64,000 nucleotides of DNA. Source: Corynebacterium sp. HMSC08A12 (GTDB lineage Bacteria > Actinomycetota > Actinomycetes > Mycobacteriales > Mycobacteriaceae). The notes under the pieces were generated by a model that saw only the letters and a program-made list of their open reading frames with translations, ran no database searches and had not been told where the DNA came from. Below are positions 21,601-30,374 of the stretch, one piece after another (within the stretch, counting starts at the first letter, position 1; each line of letters starts with the position of its first letter). Location of the stretch: assembly GCF_001807485.1 (NCBI RefSeq), contig NZ_KV789168.1, forward strand, positions 338,104 through 402,103, written 5' to 3'. A program made the translations under genes and the position numbers.

Positions 21601-22244
21601 GCACACAGCGGACCTACCTGGCGCGGTTCGTCGGCCAGCTCGGCCACAACTGCCCGCGCAATGTCGGCGGCGTCGGCTCCCTCCCCACTGTCCCCACTGT
21701 CTTCGCTGTCCGCCCGGCGGTTATCCACCAGCTCGATCAGCTCCGGCACCCAGTCAGAGGCGATGCCCACGTGGGCAAACAGGCGCCCGAGCTCCCCGTC
21801 CGGCCCGCCGGATACCGCATCCATGGGATCCAGCCCAGCGGCGGAAAGTAGCTCCCCAAACCGCCCCTCGATCAGCTGGGTACGTGTGGGCGTCGGCTCC
21901 AAACCAAGGCCGTACCAGTACTCGGCTGGCAGTTCCGAGACCTCATGGAACCGCGCGGCGCGGGAGAGCAACGTGGCGATCGTCAGCGCGGGACAGGCCT
22001 GCAGCAAGGCCTCCTCTGTGGAACCGGCGGCGACCTGGCGGGCGATGAAGGTGCCGAAGAAGCGGCTGGTGCGCTCCAGCTCGTCGCCGTCGATGTCTAG
22101 CTCTACGAAAAGTTCCACGTCGGCCAGCTTTCCGGCCAGAGCCGCCTCGGTGGACGAGGCCCACGGCAGGAGCGAATCCTGCATGTCGGAGATCGGGCTG
22201 GTGGTAGGTGCTGTGCTGGCTGGGATCTTCTCGCTAGAACTCAC
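18609..22244 (-). CDS. Large uncharacterised protein between smc and ftsY
   Basis: I do not recognise a named family. The 1,211-aa product is soluble, acidic and has no signal peptide or membrane segment. Residues 1-170 look helical with a Ser/Thr-rich start; residues 185-200 are a short Asp/Ser/Gly low-complexity stretch. About residues 270-870 are rich in beta-strand-like segments with many Trp and Tyr residues, suggesting several Ig-like or beta-sandwich modules. The C-terminal 300 residues look helical. No Walker, nuclease or methylase motif is evident. The GTG start is 21 bp after the smc stop with AGGATG just upstream, so it is probably cotranscribed with smc. Confidence 0.85.
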   Translation of the reverse strand: MSSSEKIPASTAPTTSPISDMQDSLLPWASSTEAALAGKLADVELFVELDIDGDELERTSRFFGTFIARQVAAGSTEEALLQACPALTIATLLSRAARFHEVSELPAEYWYGLGLEPTPTRTQLIEGRFGELLSAAGLDPMDAVSGGPDGELGRLFAHVGIASDWVPELIELVDNRRADSEDSGDSGEGADAADIARAVVAELADEPRQVGPLCATLPEAAVKLIAPIVEIVSHAAAHPDSWEYTLPAVELPALILEDVIEELRERPVGTQDRRHSVGVAHREDQPRLQLDTLRQRVVLRLPSQPLESEGKVHTEVRWRVDFDGEPAAFRTMHADNAGRAVTEILDIPVRQPLRKVSVRNANDGQHWQLPLVDTEDPVLVFTIRGTDLTDRVSLHHEQVYVVVPSETSAVDPVTGADIPVLEEQPMKSWNGWVIRRLDLSECLSLHIAKPGERSPSMAGVRAVDPRQRAQFVEPDDVVGGVETTSGKVIHSQSLQVEFPPTISGADEIWYLSVSAYGGPGETGEAVSDEEPLEVPAEGGVFDVFDPEAWDSPWVGEYLVRLRGPRNESFRHEYALVEGLSLEMEFGGPSTQTRLPMAGGLSPVTVRLLPGEKPFEKIPPQKLGPTDRFSTTVVQTDAGDALPVIVKPSRLRYQLTMQGEDPMWRTDPIEVSARSIDTQTRFRVRPGFRPGMGSKAKNLALMDDARVVIRNHHGSPVRTLKLETIDEVTWFVDLASAAGSLATLTSGAIELEFVEDRRVSVRLARIVPGFDYTASVDGDALFIHGEDESEETPVQFGAPGAGAWVWPITAPWQAAYFVELQATPSAAGTLDQGTLAQGTLPAELVGAGPLSVQLFGRDRFNYLRAPVAAGQHAAVAQAEGYFGANKEDADTDPWVQLAAFLAGESEELPSDTATLSTLWDVQAGWLRGRFDVLDNLRTALTNNPRESVHAMSQSLVPAADRPAQFILSGLVHSTLVGAEAERSNTPWIAALEILGDMSLVDPEGASEEKEQDKRLRQELKKVAGQPAVQTVDTGRDVSLDTACIDSTTVQIAHMDPAQQKAVLDMFFGKAGVVPGALSEENSRLIAVFETFNKRAELSELLGDPELMKTAVTLLRKVKAANRQLYLSARVRFDRLEGVDTDTPENRWALAPVISMVFALATRMYAHKKMSSLGKLLSAYPGWAAMARLVPDLVTGDIVMADAMVRGVFGPTV

Positions 22245-22265
22245 GCGACCATCCTACGTCACCGG

Positions 22266-25200
22266 TCAGGCGGTCTTCTCGGGAGCCATCCTCTGCGAAA
22301 TCACCCTGGTCACGCCGTCGCCGCGCATTGTCACACCGTACAGCACATTGGCTACGTCCATGGTGGGCTTCTGGTGGGTAATAACGATCAGCTGGGAATC
22401 CTTCCGCAGCTCCTCGAACAGGGCGATCAGGCGCCGCAGGTTCACGTCGTCCAGGGCAGCCTCAACCTCGTCCATCACGTAGAACGGGCTCGGGCGGGCC
22501 TTGAAAATCGCCACCAGCATCGCCAGCGCGGTCAGGGACTTCTCGCCACCGGACAGCAGCGACAGGCGCTTGACCTTCTTGCCCGGCGGGCGGGCCTCGA
22601 CCTCGATGCCGGTGGTCAGCATGTCGTCCGGGTCGGTAAGCACCAGGCGACCTGCGCCTCCCGGGAACAGGGTGCTGAAGACCTGCGGGAAGGCAACCTC
22701 GACGTCCTGCCAGGCCTCGGTGAACAGCTGCAGGATCGTGGCATCCACGTCCGCGATCACCTCGTGCAGGTCGTTGCGCGCCCGCTCCACGTCGTCCAGC
22801 TGCTGGGCCAGGAAGTTGTAGCGTTCCTCCAGCGCCTTGAACTCCTCCAGCGCCAGCGGGTTCACCTTACCCAGGGAGTTCAGTGCCTTCTCGGCCTTCT
22901 TCAGCTCGGCCTTGGTGGCTGCCGCGTCGAAGTCCTCCGGCAGTTCCTCGGCCAGCAGCTGCTCGGCGGTGAGCCCCAGTTGTTCCATCGCGCCGGCCAC
23001 CGCCTGCTCGATCTTGACCTGCGCCTGGGTGCGCGCCAGCTCGGCGGAGTGCGCGTTGTCGTTCATGCGCCCCAGGTGCGCGGTCAGTGCGGAGACCTTG
23101 TCGCGCTGCTGTGCCATCGTGGATTGCCACTGCTTGTGCGCCTGCTCGGTGTGCGAGCGGTTGGCCTCGGCGGTGGCCAGCGCGTCGGCGATGCGTTCGG
23201 CGATGCGCTGGGCCTGTTCGCGCACGCAGGTGGCCATCTCGCGGGCGGCTGCTCGGCGGGCCTGTTGCTGCTGGTGATGCTTGCGCGCAGCTTCTTCTGC
23301 GCGAGCCTGCCGGCGCAGGTTCTCTGCCTTGCCGCGGGTGGATTGCGCGCGTTCCTCGGCGGTGCGCTGGGCCAGGCGGGCTTCCATCTCCATGGCCTTG
23401 ACCTGCGAAAGGTGCAGCGCGGCGGCATCTCGCTCGGCCGAAGAGGGCTCGGTCGTGTGCTCCTCGTCGTCCACGCGCGCCACGCGGTCGGCCAGCTCGT
23501 CGAGTTCCTCGGTGGCCTTCGCCAGGCGCTGCTCGGCGGATTGTTGCTCGGCGGTGCTGCGCTCCAGTTGGCGCTGCGCGGCCTCGCCCTGCTTCTGCAG
23601 TGCGCTCAGGCGCTTAGCCGCCGCATCGCGCAGTGCCCGGTGCTCCTGCTCCGCCGCGCGCGCTGCAGCCGCCGCGGTGCGCAGGTCGCTGGCCGCGTCG
23701 AGCGCACCGGATAGTGCGGCCTGCAGGTCGCCTAGTTCCTTCTTTTTCTTCGTGACGCCCTCTGTCTCCGCCGCGATCCTATCCGCCAACTCGACAGGGG
23801 TGGTCCCGCCGGAACCGCTGGCGACCCACCCGGCGCCGTAGACGGAGCCGTCCTTCGTCACCGCACGCAGGCGAGGGTCCGCAGCCACGACCTTCCGGGC
23901 TTCCGCCGCACTGCCCACGGCCACCACGTCCACCAGCAGGGCAGTCAGGGGGCGCAGCAGGTCGGCGGGCACGTCCATCAGGTCCAGCAGCCACCTGCCT
24001 GCGGAGACGTCCGTATCCAGGCGGAACGTCGCGCTCGCTTCCCCCTCCGGGGATCCCGGGTCGAGCAGCACCGCGCGGCCTTCGCGGGCATCGGTAAGGG
24101 CGGAGATGAGGGCGTCAGAAAGAGGGGCAACAATTCCCGAGCTCGCCGCATCGCCCAAAACGGCGGCCGCGGCGGCACCCCATCCGTCGTCAATGTGCAG
24201 CTGCTCGGCCAGGCGGCGGGTGGCGATGCCCTCCTTGTCGGCGGCGCGGACAACCACCGCAGCGCCGTCGGTGGGTGTCAGGCGGTCCTGCCAGGCGGCA
24301 ATGGTGGCCTCGGCGGTGGCGATGTCGCGCTCCAGCTGCAGCTGCTCGGCGCGCAACTGTTCGGCGCGCTCCTCCGCGCCGGCGGCTTCGCGGTCGGCCT
24401 GTGTGCGGGTTTCCTCCAGGTCGCCGCCCGAAGCCTCGGTCTCGCGCAGAGCCTCCTCCGCCTCTGTGATGTCCTCCATCAGGCTGTCGAGGGTTTCCCG
24501 CTGCTCGGCAGCATTTTCTTGCAGGCGCTCGACCTCCGCGGCGGCGTTGTCGCGCTGGGTGGCGGCGGCCTCGTGCTGGGCCAGCAGGCGCACCACGCCC
24601 TCGCGCCGGTCGGCAATGGCGCGGACCTGGGCGAAGTGTTCTTGTTCGGCGGCGTGGGCGGCCTCCTCTGCCTCGGCGACCTGTTCGGCGATCGTCTCCA
24701 GCTTCTCGGCGGCGATCTCCACGTTCTCTTCCAGCTCCGCCTGCTCCTCGGCGGCGCGCTCGGCGCGTTCCAGCAGCTCTTGCGGGTCGGGGCCCGACCA
24801 TTCGGCGACCTGAGCCTGATCCGCGCGGTCGCTGGCGATGCGCAAAGTGGCGGAGTTCTTCTCCTGCACCGCGGACAACCGGTACCAGAGGTTCTTGGCC
24901 GCCTCGGCTTCCTCCAGGGCGGTGCGCAGTTCTTCCTCTGTGACGGCCAGGGTCTCGCTGTGTTCTTCCAGCTCAGCCTGTAGTTCGGCGCGCTGTTCGG
25001 CCAGCATTTCGCTGCGGCGCGTGGAGTCGTTGAGCTCCTCGGATAACTGCTTGACCTTGTGCGCGGCCAGCTGTACGCGCGTGCTGCGGATGGTGGCCTG
25101 CACGGCGGAGGCCTTCTGCGCGGCCTCTGCCTGGCGCGCCAACGGCCCGAGCTGTTTGCGCAGCTCGTCGGTGAGGTCGTGCAGACGGTCGAGGTTAGCC

Positions 25201-25754
25201 TGCATGTTGACGAGCTTGCGTTGCGCCTTTTCTTTTCGACGCCGATGCTTCAGCACACCAGCGGCCTCCTCGATGAAGGCGCGGCGCTCCTCGGGGCGGG
25301 ATTCCAAGATCTGTGATAGTCGGCCTTGTCCGACGATCACGTGCATTTCGCGGCCGATGCCGGAGTCACTCAGCAGCTCCTGGATGTCCATCAGGCGAGC
25401 CTTGGCGCCGTTGATCTCGTATTCCGAGGCACCGTCGCGGAACATGCGGCGGGTGATGGAAACCTCGGAATATTCGATGGGCAGCTTGCCATCGGAGTTG
25501 TCGATGGTCAGTGTGACTTCCGCGCGCCCCAGTGGTTTACGGTCCCCCGTTCCGGCGAAGATGACGTCTTCCATCTTCCCGCCGCGCAGGGTCTTAGCGC
25601 CCTGCTCCCCCATGACCCAGGCCAAGGCATCTACGACATTGGATTTTCCGGAGCCGTTCGGCCCCACAACGGCGCAGATGCCTGGCTCTAATTTCAGGGT
25701 CGTCGCGGACGCAAAGGACTTGAATCCTTTGAGCGTCAACGACTTTAAGTGCAT
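22266..25754 (-). CDS. smc: Chromosome segregation ATPase SMC
   Basis: SMC subunit of the chromosome-organising condensin. The Walker A site VVGPNGSGKSNVVDALAWV is near residue 30, long coiled coils rich in Glu, Ala and Arg follow, a hinge lies around residues 500-640 (LAEQLHIDDGWGAAAAAVLG to YGAGWVASGSGGTTPVELA), and the C-terminal head has the signature LLSGGEKSLTALAMLV and Walker B region FYVMDEVEAALDDVNL. The 1,162-aa length is typical. The upstream neighbour is an AGCS symporter rather than the acylphosphatase/mutM seen in many relatives, suggesting a local insertion between mutM and smc. Confidence 0.96.
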   Translation of the reverse strand: MHLKSLTLKGFKSFASATTLKLEPGICAVVGPNGSGKSNVVDALAWVMGEQGAKTLRGGKMEDVIFAGTGDRKPLGRAEVTLTIDNSDGKLPIEYSEVSITRRMFRDGASEYEINGAKARLMDIQELLSDSGIGREMHVIVGQGRLSQILESRPEERRAFIEEAAGVLKHRRRKEKAQRKLVNMQANLDRLHDLTDELRKQLGPLARQAEAAQKASAVQATIRSTRVQLAAHKVKQLSEELNDSTRRSEMLAEQRAELQAELEEHSETLAVTEEELRTALEEAEAAKNLWYRLSAVQEKNSATLRIASDRADQAQVAEWSGPDPQELLERAERAAEEQAELEENVEIAAEKLETIAEQVAEAEEAAHAAEQEHFAQVRAIADRREGVVRLLAQHEAAATQRDNAAAEVERLQENAAEQRETLDSLMEDITEAEEALRETEASGGDLEETRTQADREAAGAEERAEQLRAEQLQLERDIATAEATIAAWQDRLTPTDGAAVVVRAADKEGIATRRLAEQLHIDDGWGAAAAAVLGDAASSGIVAPLSDALISALTDAREGRAVLLDPGSPEGEASATFRLDTDVSAGRWLLDLMDVPADLLRPLTALLVDVVAVGSAAEARKVVAADPRLRAVTKDGSVYGAGWVASGSGGTTPVELADRIAAETEGVTKKKKELGDLQAALSGALDAASDLRTAAAAARAAEQEHRALRDAAAKRLSALQKQGEAAQRQLERSTAEQQSAEQRLAKATEELDELADRVARVDDEEHTTEPSSAERDAAALHLSQVKAMEMEARLAQRTAEERAQSTRGKAENLRRQARAEEAARKHHQQQQARRAAAREMATCVREQAQRIAERIADALATAEANRSHTEQAHKQWQSTMAQQRDKVSALTAHLGRMNDNAHSAELARTQAQVKIEQAVAGAMEQLGLTAEQLLAEELPEDFDAAATKAELKKAEKALNSLGKVNPLALEEFKALEERYNFLAQQLDDVERARNDLHEVIADVDATILQLFTEAWQDVEVAFPQVFSTLFPGGAGRLVLTDPDDMLTTGIEVEARPPGKKVKRLSLLSGGEKSLTALAMLVAIFKARPSPFYVMDEVEAALDDVNLRRLIALFEELRKDSQLIVITHQKPTMDVANVLYGVTMRGDGVTRVISQRMAPEKTA

Positions 25755-25774
25755 TGCCTGATGCTATCAAACAG

Positions 25775-27250
25775 CTAGGCGGTTGCCCCGGTGGGAGCCT
25801 CGCGGCGCTGGCACTCCGGGTCCGTGCCATCCCAGCACTCGACGTTCTTCAACTCCGGCAGGCTGTCGCGGTGGAAGATCGGATCCATGCCCGCGGCCTT
25901 CTGCTGGGAGAAGTCCCGCAGCAGCTTGATGGCCACACCGCCCAGCGGGACGATGGCGCAGAGGTTGATCAGAACCATCGTCGCGGCGAAGGTGTCGGCC
26001 AGAGACCAGACCAGCGGGACGGTACCGATGGCGCCACCGAACACACAGAGCACCACAAGCACGCGGAAGACGTTCAGCTTGGTCTTGGACTTGGTGAAGT
26101 ACTCCACGTTCGCCTGAGCAAGGTAGTAGTTGCCCAGCACGGAGGAGAACGCCAGGAAGAACAGGATGATCGTGATGAAGTGAGTGCCCCACTCGCCCAC
26201 CTGTGCAGATAGCGCGCTCTGGGTCAGGTTGGCAGTCTGCACGCCTTCACCATAAGCCGGATCGGAGAGCAGGATGATGAAGGCCGTGATGGTACAAACC
26301 ACCAGCGTGTCGAAATACACGCCCAGGGTCTGCACCAGACCCTGCTTGACCGGGTGCGATACTGCCGCGGTGGCGGCGGCGTTCGGTGCAGAGCCCTGGC
26401 CGGCCTCGTTGGAGAACAGACCACGGCGCATGCCGTTCATGAACGCTGCGCCCAAGGTGGCACCGGCGATCTCCTTGATGCCCAGGGCGTGCTCCACGAT
26501 GGTGCCGAACATCGCCGGAACTTCGCTGATGTTGATGGCCAGCACGATCACGCCCAACAGAATGTAGGCACTGGCCATGAGCGGGACGATCACCTGTGTG
26601 GCGTTAGCGATGCGCTTCACGCCGCCGAAGATCACCAGCGCGGTCAGCGCGGCCACCAGCAGACCCGTAGCGATCTTCAGCCAGGTGGCATCGGCCGCAA
26701 TATTGGGGTTAAGGGAGTGCAGGGAGGAACCCGCGGCCTCCGCGATGGAGTTGGTCTGCACGGCGTTATACACAAAGCCATAGGTGATGGTGATGGCGAT
26801 GCCGAAGATCAGCGCAAGCGGCTTCGCGCCCAGCCCCTTGGTCATGTAGTAGGCCGGGCCGCCCACGTAGCCGTCCTTATCGCGGGTCTTCCACAGCTGC
26901 GCCAGCGTGGCCTCCACGAAGGCGGTCGCGCCGCCGACGAGGGCGACGATCCACATCCAGAACACCGCGCCCGGGCCACCCAGGGTGATGGCGATAGCCA
27001 CGCCCACCACGTTGCCTGTGCCCACGCGGGACGCTGCCGAGATGCTGAATGCCTGGAACGCGGAGATGTTCTCTCCGCTCTTGCCGACCGCCGGTTCCTT
27101 CACCGAGCGGAACATGTCCGGCACCATGCGGATCTGCACTACCAGGGTGCGAATGCCGAAGTAAGCTCCGGCTGCGAGCAGGAAGACGGGGATGATCTTC
27201 CAAATATTTTCGTTTAGCGTATTCGCCACGAAATTTTCAATTGTTTCCAT
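25775..27250 (-). CDS. Alanine/glycine:sodium symporter (AGCS family)
   Basis: Integral membrane symporter coupling Na+ (or H+) to uptake of alanine or glycine. The family motif SRVGTGNVVGVAIAITLGGP and the segment GLFSNEAGQGSAPNAAATAA are present, with about ten to eleven hydrophobic helices in 491 aa. The C-terminus is short and charged. It lies 20 bp before smc on the same strand; a 115-bp gap to mutM (27251-27365) allows its own promoter. The family is secure; the transported amino acid is not determined by sequence alone. Confidence 0.92.
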   Translation of the reverse strand: METIENFVANTLNENIWKIIPVFLLAAGAYFGIRTLVVQIRMVPDMFRSVKEPAVGKSGENISAFQAFSISAASRVGTGNVVGVAIAITLGGPGAVFWMWIVALVGGATAFVEATLAQLWKTRDKDGYVGGPAYYMTKGLGAKPLALIFGIAITITYGFVYNAVQTNSIAEAAGSSLHSLNPNIAADATWLKIATGLLVAALTALVIFGGVKRIANATQVIVPLMASAYILLGVIVLAINISEVPAMFGTIVEHALGIKEIAGATLGAAFMNGMRRGLFSNEAGQGSAPNAAATAAVSHPVKQGLVQTLGVYFDTLVVCTITAFIILLSDPAYGEGVQTANLTQSALSAQVGEWGTHFITIILFFLAFSSVLGNYYLAQANVEYFTKSKTKLNVFRVLVVLCVFGGAIGTVPLVWSLADTFAATMVLINLCAIVPLGGVAIKLLRDFSQQKAAGMDPIFHRDSLPELKNVECWDGTDPECQRREAPTGATA

Positions 27251-27365
27251 GCGCAGGAATTTACCCGAAACTAGTGCCAGAAAATAAATGCGACATGTTC
27301 ACTTTTCTTGGCCTATCGTTGCAGCTCAGGAAGCTTTAAGTTTTTGCTGTTCGCCCGTGGCACTC

Positions 27366-28232
27366 CTACTGCTGGCACGTCGCGCAATAGTGCGTCGACC
27401 GCCCGCCGACGACAACCCGCTTGATCGGTTCCCCGCACCTCTTACAAGGTTCACCGCTGCGCCCATACACGTTCAGCGAGCGCGAAAAGTACCCCGACGC
27501 ACCGTTTACGTTCACATACAGCGCATCAAAGCTGGTTCCGCCCTGCTCCAAGGCGCGCTCCATCACTTCCGCCGCCGACTCCAACACCCGGTGCAGGGTG
27601 GGCCTACTCAGCAGAGCCGCGCTGCGTCGCGGACGCACCCCAGCCAGAAACAGCGCCTCGTCGGCGTAAATATTGCCGATGCCGGAGACGACCTCCTGGT
27701 TCAGCAGCACCGTCTTCACCGCCGCGCGCTTGGACCTCATCCGCTCCACCGCTGCCTGAGCGTCGAAGACGGCCTCTAACGGATCGGCAGCAATGTGGCT
27801 GACGTTCTGGGGTAAAAAATTTTTTGGTGACGCCACCCCGGCCCCCACCGCCCACGGATCCGGCACGGCTTTTTCCAACCGCCACTCGCCGAAGGTTCGC
27901 TGGTCCACGAAGCACAGCTCGCGCCCATCGGATAGCCCGGCCCGGATGCGCACATGCGGGGATTGCACCTGGCCGGGCTCGGCCACGAGCATCTGGCCAC
28001 TCATGCCCAGGTGCACTTGCAGCAGGAAGTCCTCGCCGAAATCCAACCACAAAAATTTTCTGCGGCGTTTCACGGCGGAGACGGTGGCGTCACGAAGAAA
28101 AGAAACAAGAACTTCCGGATCCCCGGAGCGCACGGCGCGCGGGTGACAAACCTCGACGTCGGTAAAGCGGCGGCCAACCAGGTGTTCTTCGAGGCCGCGG
28201 CGGACGACCTCAACCTCGGGGAGCTCAGGCAC
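27366..28232 (-). CDS. mutM: Formamidopyrimidine-DNA glycosylase
   Basis: Bifunctional DNA glycosylase/AP lyase removing 8-oxoguanine and formamidopyrimidines. The N-terminus PELPEVEVVRRGLEEH supplies the catalytic Pro and Glu; the H2TH region includes QEVVSGIGNIYADEALFLAG; the zinc finger at the end has CKRC and CATC pairs. The start is GTG and overlaps the rnc stop by 8 nt, indicating translational coupling. Two A-tract/T-tract words encode Lys-Phe or Lys-Asn-Phe with AAA and TTT or AAT codons, unlike the surrounding codon use. Confidence 0.95.
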   Translation of the reverse strand: MPELPEVEVVRRGLEEHLVGRRFTDVEVCHPRAVRSGDPEVLVSFLRDATVSAVKRRRKFLWLDFGEDFLLQVHLGMSGQMLVAEPGQVQSPHVRIRAGLSDGRELCFVDQRTFGEWRLEKAVPDPWAVGAGVASPKNFLPQNVSHIAADPLEAVFDAQAAVERMRSKRAAVKTVLLNQEVVSGIGNIYADEALFLAGVRPRRSAALLSRPTLHRVLESAAEVMERALEQGGTSFDALYVNVNGASGYFSRSLNVYGRSGEPCKRCGEPIKRVVVGGRSTHYCATCQQ

Positions 28233-28959
28233 GTTCGTTGAGCTTCTGCACGGCCTGCTTGGCGGCGGCGTGCTCGGCGACCTTCTTGGTGTGCCCTTCG
28301 CCGTGGGTCACCAGGTCCTCGATTGTGACGGTGGCGTAGAAGGTCTTGTCGTGCTCCGGGCCTTCGCCGCGCACCTCGTAGGTGGGCAGGGGCAGCTTCA
28401 TGTCAGAGAGCTTCTCCAGCAGCACGGTCTTCCAGTCCATTGTCAGGCCGGTGGTGGGAGCCTCGGTAATCTTGTCTGCGAACAGGCGCAGCACCGTGGC
28501 GCGGGCGACCTCGAAGCCGTGGTGCAGATAGATCGCGCCGAGCATGGACTCCACGGAGTCCGCCAGGATGGAGTGCTTATCCTTGCCGCCGGTCAGCATC
28601 TCGCCGCGGCCGAGCAGGATGTACTCCCCCATCCCGAGGCGACGCGCGACATCCGCCAGGGCGTACATGTTCACCACTCCGGAGCGCATCTTGGAGATGT
28701 CGGATTCCGCGCGCTCCGGGAACTGGCGGTACAGCTGCTCCGCGACGGCCAGGCCCAGCACTGCGTCGCCCAGGAACTCCAGGCGCTCGTTGTTCGGCAG
28801 GTGGCCGTTTTCGTTGGCGAAGGAGCGGTGGGTCAGCGCCAGTCGCAGCAGGTCGTCGGGCAGCTCCACACCCCACGCCTCCAGCAGCGGTGCGTGGTCG
28901 GACTTGCCATAGGCGGCGTTGAGGGCGGCCTCGCCGGTCAGTCGGCGTTTACGAGCCAT
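28225..28959 (-). CDS. rnc: Ribonuclease III
   Basis: Double-strand-specific endoribonuclease processing rRNA precursors and structured mRNAs. The signature NERLEFLGDAVLGLAVAEQL starts near residue 57, the second acidic site is in LADSVESMLGAIYLHHG, and a double-stranded RNA-binding domain fills the last 70 residues (ATVTIEDLVTHGEGHTKKVA). The 244-aa length is normal. It lies between the DUF177 gene and mutM in the conserved actinobacterial order and is translationally coupled to mutM. Confidence 0.95.
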   Translation of the reverse strand: MARKRRLTGEAALNAAYGKSDHAPLLEAWGVELPDDLLRLALTHRSFANENGHLPNNERLEFLGDAVLGLAVAEQLYRQFPERAESDISKMRSGVVNMYALADVARRLGMGEYILLGRGEMLTGGKDKHSILADSVESMLGAIYLHHGFEVARATVLRLFADKITEAPTTGLTMDWKTVLLEKLSDMKLPLPTYEVRGEGPEHDKTFYATVTIEDLVTHGEGHTKKVAEHAAAKQAVQKLNERA

Positions 28960-28998
28960 GTGGTTTCGGGGTGCCTTTCTTGAAGTTTCTTTAGGGTT

Positions 28999-29541
28999 TT
29001 AGAGGTTCTTGAACTTCTCCAGGCCGGCCCAGCGCGGGTCGGGGCGGTCTTCTTCCTCGGCTTCCTCGCTGATGCCGTCCGGCGCCGGGGTGTCCTCGCG
29101 GCATTCGGAGCCGAAGTCGGAGCACACGGGGCTAAACGGTGCGTTCAGGCCGGCCTCGTCGATGACCAGCTGGGTGATGTCGATGGCGTTGTCCTGCACC
29201 AGCAGCGGTTCTTCCTCGTCCTCAGCATCGTCGCCCTCGGCGCTGTCATCGGTGATGAAGTCCGGGGTCAGGCCGAAGACGTCGCTGATGGAGTACTCCA
29301 GGGTGGTGGACAGCTCCTGCAGGCAGCGGGAGCACGTTCCCTTGGCCTCGCCGCTGACCTGCAGGTTGGCCATGATTACCTCGCCCAAGTTCGCCAGGGT
29401 TCCATGAACTTCGACGGGTGCGCCCTCTGCCACGCCCAGCATGTTGCCGCCCCACGGTACGGGGGACGCCCCCTGGGCGTCGACCGGCTCGCTGAGTCCA
29501 GTTGGGATGTCGCCGACTGCAAGAACGAAGGGGTTACTCAT
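28999..29541 (-). CDS. DUF177 (YceD) family protein
   Basis: Small acidic cytoplasmic protein of the YceD/DUF177 family, linked to rRNA and ribosome maturation in other bacteria and plastids. The family core includes GEAKGTCSRCLQELSTTLEY with the CxxC pair and, later, DITQLVIDEAGLNAPFSPVC with further Cys residues. An acidic insertion (about residues 95-112) and a Glu/Asp-rich tail are seen. AAGAAGGGT precedes the ATG. It lies 39 bp before rnc; no rpmF is found beside it, in contrast to many other bacteria. Confidence 0.9.
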   Translation of the reverse strand: MSNPFVLAVGDIPTGLSEPVDAQGASPVPWGGNMLGVAEGAPVEVHGTLANLGEVIMANLQVSGEAKGTCSRCLQELSTTLEYSISDVFGLTPDFITDDSAEGDDAEDEEEPLLVQDNAIDITQLVIDEAGLNAPFSPVCSDFGSECREDTPAPDGISEEAEEEDRPDPRWAGLEKFKNL

Positions 29542-29559
29542 ACCCTTCTTTCTACCCGT

Positions 29560-30315
29560 CTATCGCTGCTGACGGTAACCGTGGGGGTCGGAATCGTTCT
29601 GGTATCCGGCAGTGCCGTTCTGGTATCCGGAGGCACCGGCGCCCTTGCGCAGTGCGGATCGGTCGCGGTTAACGGTACGCAGCGTGGTGGTGAGGGTGTC
29701 CTCGAACTCGGCCAGGGTGGAATCGACGTAGCGGTCGCACTCGGTGCGCAGGCGGTCGGAGTCCGCGTGGGCGGATTCAATAATGCGGTTGGCCTCGGCC
29801 TCGGCGTTGCGGACAACCTCGGAGTCAGAAACCAGGCGGCGCTGCTCGGCCAGGCCTTCGTCGACGGAGCGCTGGTAGCTGGCGTTACCTTCGCTGACCA
29901 GGCGCTCAGCTTCGTCGGCGGCGCGGGTAGTGACCGTCTCGTACTCGCGGCGGGCGTCGCTGACCAGGCGGTCGGCCTGATCCTCGGCCTGGGCGACGGT
30001 GTTGGTTGCACGATCCTGTGCATCCTGGAGGATCTGGTTCGCGCGTTCCTGCGCATCCTGCACGATCGCGTCGGCTTCGGAGTTGGCGCTGGAGATGGTT
30101 GCGTCGGCCTGGTCCTGGGCGTCGGCGATAATGTCATCGCGGTGGTCGAGGACGTCCTGCGCGTCGTCCATCTCAATGGGGATCGCGTTGCGCATTTCGT
30201 CGAGAATGTCGAGCACCTCGCGCCGCGGAACCATGCAGTTGGAGGTCATGGGCACGCCGTAGGCCTGCTCCACCATTTGCTGAAGGTCATCCATACCCTG
30301 GAATGTCTTGTACAT
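29560..30315 (-). CDS. sepIVA: SepIVA/DivIVA-like septal coiled-coil protein
   Basis: DivIVA-domain protein; the mycobacterial orthologue Rv2927c (SepIVA) acts at the division septum. The N-terminus MYKTFQGMDDLQQMVEQAYG and the segment VPRREVLDILDEMRNAIPIE align with that family, followed by about 170 residues of Ala/Asp/Arg-rich coiled coil (repeats such as EADAIVQDAQERANQILQDA). I use the ATG at MYKTFQ, as in the mycobacterial protein; the GGAGG just before it is unusually close (2 nt). A TTG 30 nt upstream is less likely. It sits directly upstream of DUF177-rnc. Confidence 0.88.
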   Translation of the reverse strand: MYKTFQGMDDLQQMVEQAYGVPMTSNCMVPRREVLDILDEMRNAIPIEMDDAQDVLDHRDDIIADAQDQADATISSANSEADAIVQDAQERANQILQDAQDRATNTVAQAEDQADRLVSDARREYETVTTRAADEAERLVSEGNASYQRSVDEGLAEQRRLVSDSEVVRNAEAEANRIIESAHADSDRLRTECDRYVDSTLAEFEDTLTTTLRTVNRDRSALRKGAGASGYQNGTAGYQNDSDPHGYRQQR

Positions 30316-30374
30316 GGCCTCCACTGTGCCATCACTTGACCTCAACTACAGGTTTAGACACGCCTTGACGGGCG

